The position numbers were made by a program, and so were the translations under genes. The notes under the pieces were generated by a model, which made no database searches, had not been told where the DNA came from, and saw only the letters and a list, made by a program, of their open reading frames with translations. DNA of 64,000 nucleotides, taken from Bacillus thuringiensis (GTDB taxonomy: Bacteria > Bacillota > Bacilli > Bacillales > Bacillaceae_G). Of the stretch, positions 60,771 through 64,000 are shown one piece after another. Within the stretch, counting starts at the first letter, position 1; each line of letters opens with the position of its first letter. The stretch spans positions 2,168,501 to 2,232,500 of the forward strand of contig NZ_CP012099.1 in assembly GCF_001182785.1 (NCBI RefSeq), given 5' to 3'.

Positions 60771-61041
60771 ATTTAACAGCTTCTTTTAATTCTTTACCTG
60801 CTTTAAATGCAGGAACTTTACCAGCTGCGATTTGAATTTCTTCGCCAGTTTGCGGATTACGTCCTGTACGAGCAGATCTTTCGCGCACTTCAAAAGTTCC
60901 AAATCCGATTAATTGAACTTTATCGCCAGATTGTAATGCATTAGCAATTGTGTCAAATACGGATTGTACAGCTGCAGAAGCGTCCTTTTGAGAAATATCA
61001 GCTGATTGTGCTACGTTTTTAATTAATTCTGTTTTGTTCAT
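60769..61041 (-). CDS. HU-family DNA-binding protein
   Basis: This 90-residue nucleoid protein bends and compacts DNA as a dimer. It opens [12 protein letters not shown] and includes [21 protein letters not shown], the DNA-binding arm signature. The tail is [26 protein letters not shown] precedes ATG 61041. The B. cereus group has several HU genes, so I give no symbol. Confidence 0.96.
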   Translation of the reverse strand: MNKTELIKNVAQSADISQKDASAAVQSVFDTIANALQSGDKVQLIGFGTFEVRERSARTGRNPQTGEEIQIAAGKVPAFKAGKELKEAVK

Positions 61042-61245
61042 GTTTTCACCTCATAAAAAAATTTTTGGAATGAATGTTTTAGTATAATAGATAGTAAAGA
61101 TAAAGCTATCACTATGATTAGAAATAATACTATATAATTATGTTAATTTCGTTGCAAGAGACTGAATCCCTTCTATTATTTGGGGATTAATTAAGAATCG
61201 ATGCATATAAAAAGCTTTAGTATGAGGATGAGGGGGAGTATACGA

Positions 61246-62013
61246 ATGATTTTTCGTGAAAAAAATGAGAAGGAAAGTATATTAATTCGTCAACATGATC
61301 ATGGTTTTTTAGCTGGAGAGATTGCAAAGCATATAAAAGAAGACTTCTTTGAAGGTAAAACATATTTAAAAGAAACAGTTGATGCAATATATGAGCATGA
61401 CAGAGGATGGATAGAGCTAGATAAAGTACCAATTTTAAATGATGCTAAAAATATTCCATATACATTTATGGATTGTCCAAGCCCATTACGTTTTGTTTTT
61501 TATACGATTGGCTTGAATGAAATTGAAAATTCTAATCCATACGGGGCATTGCTTTGCAGTAAACATTTTTTATCATTTCCACTAAACGAGGAAGATGAAG
61601 AGATGATGTCATTTTATAAACATGAATTAGAACGACAAAAAAGAATTTTGAAAACGTTAACAAAGGAACAGTTTGCGATGTTTGATAAACATTATAGATT
61701 ATTAAAGTTTTGTGATGAACTTTCTTTATACGTATGTATGAATAAGCCTGGTGTAAAAAAGAAAGATGAAATTGATTTATTTAAAGATGGTTTTGAAGGA
61801 ACAGAAATGTTTAATAGTAAGGATGAGAAACTTATTCAAGCTGAATGGGTGGACGAGGAAACAATTCGGATTACACCATTTCCATTTCAAACGGAATTTC
61901 ATACGTATGTAAAATATAAAACGATAAATAAACATGAAACGAAAGAAAAAGGGATTGCAAAGGTTGATAGAGAATCGGAAACGAAGAAACAAATTATTCG
62001 TTTCATACAATAG
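61246..62013 (+). CDS. DUF3891 family protein
   Basis: The 255-residue protein matches DUF3891. The opening is IFREKNEKESILIRQHDHGFLAGEIAKH, with His residues in RQHDHG and YEHDRGW that look metal-binding, then DCPSPLRF and KFCDELSLYVCMN. The His/Asp pattern recalls HD-type hydrolases. ATG 61246 follows ATGAGGGGGAGTATACGA; the open frame begins earlier at 61201 without a site. It is 14 bases from the DinB gene, probably one operon. Confidence 0.85.
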   Translation: MIFREKNEKESILIRQHDHGFLAGEIAKHIKEDFFEGKTYLKETVDAIYEHDRGWIELDKVPILNDAKNIPYTFMDCPSPLRFVFYTIGLNEIENSNPYGALLCSKHFLSFPLNEEDEEMMSFYKHELERQKRILKTLTKEQFAMFDKHYRLLKFCDELSLYVCMNKPGVKKKDEIDLFKDGFEGTEMFNSKDEKLIQAEWVDEETIRITPFPFQTEFHTYVKYKTINKHETKEKGIAKVDRESETKKQIIRFIQ

Positions 62014-62027
62014 GGAGGTAATATAAA

Positions 62028-62552
62028 TTGAAAGATTATATATTAAAACAGTTTGATTACCATGCTTGGGCTAATACTAGATTATTCAATCGATTAAAAG
62101 AGTTACCAAACTATGAGACAATTTTTAATGAGCAGATACAGAGTGTATTCCCATCCATTAAGGATACTTTTGTGCATATTTATATTACAGATCAAGTGTG
62201 GTTACACATATTGCATGGTAAAAGTATGAATGAAGCAATACAAGACCGAGAAAATTTACGAAAACAAATTGAAACTAAATCGTTACATGAATTAGAAAAA
62301 ATGTTTGAAAACATGGCAAATCAATATAAAGACTTTTTAATTACAATACAAGACGTGAATGCTGTATTTGTTATTGAGAACCCATATGCAGAGGCATTAG
62401 AAACTTCAATTTTAGAGTTAGTACAACATGTCGTAAATCATGGTACATATCATAGAGGAAATATAACAGCGATGATCCGTCAACTTGGTCATTCGTCGAC
62501 AATGATGGATTTTGTACTGTATTTACATATGGTTAAAAAGCAGGGAGAGTAA
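62028..62552 (+). CDS. DinB-family protein
   Basis: The 174-residue four-helix protein belongs to the DinB/YfiT group, thiol-dependent metal-bound transferases. Three candidate metal His residues are seen: in FVHIYITDQVW and two in VVNHGTYHRGNI. It opens FDYHAWANTRLF. The start is TTG 62028 behind TAGGGAGGTAATATAAA, with no nearby ATG. The substrate is unknown. Confidence 0.9.
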   Translation: MKDYILKQFDYHAWANTRLFNRLKELPNYETIFNEQIQSVFPSIKDTFVHIYITDQVWLHILHGKSMNEAIQDRENLRKQIETKSLHELEKMFENMANQYKDFLITIQDVNAVFVIENPYAEALETSILELVQHVVNHGTYHRGNITAMIRQLGHSSTMMDFVLYLHMVKKQGE

Positions 62553-62562
62553 TATAGTTTGT

Positions 62563-62605
62563 AAGAAGGAGAGGCTTTAATTATAGAAGTCTCTCCTTCT
62601 ATTTT
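62563..62605 (+). terminator. Terminator of the DUF3891-DinB pair
   Basis: AAGAAGGAGAG pairs with CTCTCCTTCT across an AT-rich loop that can also pair (GCTT/GAAGT), followed by ATTTTA. Confidence 0.8.
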
Positions 62606-62645
62606 ATTCCACATTCATGGTAGATCGACTGATTAAAGTTTTCTT
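62603..62645. repeat. Diverged short bcr1 remnant
   Basis: TTTATTCCACATTCATGG resembles the TTTATCCCGCATTAACGG start of the short copy at 9584, and ACTGATTAAAGTTT (62628-62641) is identical over 14 bases to the bcr1 3' part. The terminal TTTAT is not intact. It touches the stop codon of the protease gene. Confidence 0.6.
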
Positions 62646-63837
62646 AAGAAGCTTTATTTTCTTGTAATTGCTTAGCGTATTGTACAGCCTTAAGTGCATT
62701 GACTCTACCATTTTTCCAGTACGTACCTGTACCACTAATTTTATCAGAAGTTGACTCAATAATTTGGCGGATTTGTGTATTGCTATATCCTTGATTTGCT
62801 AAAAGGGCAGCGACTCCTGCAACATGAGGTGTTGCCATAGATGTACCACTTAATGATTGATACGTGCTTCCTTTATATGTGGAATATATATTTGAACCTG
62901 GTGCTGCAACATCTACCCAGCTACCATAAGTAGAAAATGAAGATTTCTTATCTGCTTGATCTGTAGAAGCAACTGCAATCACTTCGCTGTAATAAGCAGG
63001 GTAATTAGCTTTTGTATTTCCAGCATTTCCAGCAGCTGCAACTATAACAGAGCCTTTATTCCATGCATATTGAACGGCTTGTTGTAATGCAGTACCACCA
63101 TTTGGAGCTCCTAAACTTAAACTAATTACTTTTGCACCTGAATCAGCAGCTTCTCGAATACCTTGCGCTACAGCATCAAGAGTACCACTTCCTTGATTAT
63201 CTAATACGCGGACAGCATAAATTGAAGTTTGTGGGGCAACACCAGCAATTCCGACACTGTTATTCGTAAGTGCTCCAGTAATTCCAGCGCAATGTGTACC
63301 ATGACCATTACCATCATCAGATGTATTGTCATTATCAACATAATCATGCCCGTAAATTACTTTTGAAGCCAAATCAGGATGTGAACCTTGAACTCCTGTA
63401 TCAATAATAGCTACTTTTACACCAGGATCACTTCGTTGGCTATCCCAAGCTTGTGGAGCTTGAATTTTTTGTAATCCGTATTGATTGTTAAAATATGGGT
63501 CGTTTGGAGTCCAAAAGGCGTGAACGTAATAATTCGGTTCTGCATATTCTACATCTGGATTATTTTTATAACTCTTTATTTTTTCTTTTACAGTACCTTT
63601 TGAAAATTGAACGACTTCAAAACCTAATTTATCATCTTTAGATAAGACATTAGCTCCGACAGATTTATGAAAAGATTGCACATTACTTAAAGATGCATTT
63701 TGCTTGAACTTAACGATTAATTGGTTAGGAACGTAATCAGTAGATGATGTTTCAGCGCTTGAAGTATTCGTGTTAAAGAAGAAACCACCAATGATAAATG
63801 ATAAAACTGATAGGAAAACAATGATTTTGTTTTTCAA
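62644..63837 (-). CDS. Secreted subtilisin-like serine protease, thermitase type
   Basis: The 397-residue preproenzyme has a signal peptide (about 1-28, MKNKIIVFLSVLSFIIGGFF... SSAE), a propeptide to about 108 (VPNQLIVKFKQ...) and a mature domain starting near FWTPNDPYF. The catalytic triad is Asp146 (AIIDTG), His179 (GNGHGTHCAG, with the thermitase Cys183) and Ser333 (LSGTSMATPH). The oxyanion Asn271 lies in AAAGNAGN. The QYGLQKIQAPQAW opening of the mature part and Cys183 mark the thermitase group. TAAAAGGGAGGAAAAATCTTTTG-type spacing precedes ATG 63837. It is secreted and probably degradative. Confidence 0.95.
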   Translation of the reverse strand: MKNKIIVFLSVLSFIIGGFFFNTNTSSAETSSTDYVPNQLIVKFKQNASLSNVQSFHKSVGANVLSKDDKLGFEVVQFSKGTVKEKIKSYKNNPDVEYAEPNYYVHAFWTPNDPYFNNQYGLQKIQAPQAWDSQRSDPGVKVAIIDTGVQGSHPDLASKVIYGHDYVDNDNTSDDGNGHGTHCAGITGALTNNSVGIAGVAPQTSIYAVRVLDNQGSGTLDAVAQGIREAADSGAKVISLSLGAPNGGTALQQAVQYAWNKGSVIVAAAGNAGNTKANYPAYYSEVIAVASTDQADKKSSFSTYGSWVDVAAPGSNIYSTYKGSTYQSLSGTSMATPHVAGVAALLANQGYSNTQIRQIIESTSDKISGTGTYWKNGRVNALKAVQYAKQLQENKAS

Positions 63838-63873
63838 AAGATTTTTCCTCCCTTTTCTTGGATGAGTTTTTCA

Positions 63874-63891
63874 GCGACACTTTAATGTCGC
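63874..63891. promoter_or_regulatory. Palindrome in the 5' region of the protease gene
   Basis: GCGACA-CTTTAA-TGTCGC lies 37-54 bases upstream of the start. It could be an mRNA-stabilising hairpin or an operator. No PlcR box (TATGNAN4TNCATA) was found in the sequence available. Confidence 0.5.
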
Positions 63892-64000
63892 ATTCCTTTT
63901 CAACTATATAGTTAGACCATACGATTTATGACATTTATGTGAAAAACTTTTGGAGGAATAAAAAGGAGTAAACATTGATATAAATATATTTTTAATGATA

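Overview
The window is low-GC Firmicute DNA with strong purine-rich ribosome-binding sites. It fits a chromosome of the Bacillus cereus group. Supporting markers are several bcr1-type repeats bounded by TTTAT, a bacillibactin (dhb) operon, a thermitase-like subtilisin, exosporium/coat-like small proteins, an orphan GerPF-type protein and many small group-specific hypothetical proteins. No rRNA, tRNA, CRISPR array, intact insertion sequence or prophage was seen.

Layout. (1) 1-7750: the end of a sigma-54 activator (KamR-type), a clear -24/-12 promoter, kamA (lysine 2,3-aminomutase) and yokU, then yozE, yodN, yozD and yodM, the set that surrounds kamA in B. subtilis. A compact three-gene module sits inside this block: a 60-residue Arg/Ser/Tyr-repeat protein, a Ser/Thr kinase and the arrestin-fold protein Spo0M. 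A cation diffusion facilitator closes the block. (2) 7750-27100: an accessory region of short genes, broken genes and repeats. It holds a CPDC thioredoxin-like protein, a GNAT remnant, a truncated 2TM protein, a pair of Cys-rich C1q/TNF-like proteins, a GH25 lysozyme-like protein, PrsA, a gene split at an A_AAA_AAG slippery heptamer, a YolD-like protein behind two SOS boxes, GerPF behind a sigma-K-like promoter, a zinc-ribbon gene interrupted by bcr1, a DUF6944-type repeat protein, a class A PBP with a tandem-repeat tail, an MFS transporter and a HesB-like pseudogene. (3) 27430-37330: methylcitrate-cycle genes (mmgD, prpD, prpB) followed by an acyl-CoA dehydrogenase, mmsB and mmsA, then on the minus strand a LysE exporter and a 3-hydroxyisobutyryl-CoA hydrolase. 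Together these could carry isobutyryl-CoA (valine) to propionyl-CoA and on to pyruvate plus succinate. (4) 37660-45320: small proteins, sbcD-sbcC, an ArsR/PagR-like regulator, a DUF2187 protein and an OFA-type MFS transporter with a 21-codon upstream frame. (5) 45750-60770: the Fur-controlled bacillibactin operon dhbACEBF, MbtH, DHA2 exporter, Sfp-type PPTase and a last gene that resembles a chorismate lyase. (6) 60770-64000: HU, DUF3891, DinB and a thermitase-like protease.

The observations I would follow first are: the RS-repeat protein/kinase/Spo0M operon (4424-6164), a candidate self-contained phosphosignalling unit; the in-frame A_AAA_AAG heptamer at 17157-17163; the bcr1 copy that splits a small zinc-ribbon gene and exposes its TTTAT target site; the paired SOS boxes at 17534-17568; the double-promoter, multi-Fur-box control region of dhb; and the chorismate-lyase-like gene ending that operon. 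All names rest on motif recognition and gene order; no database search was run.
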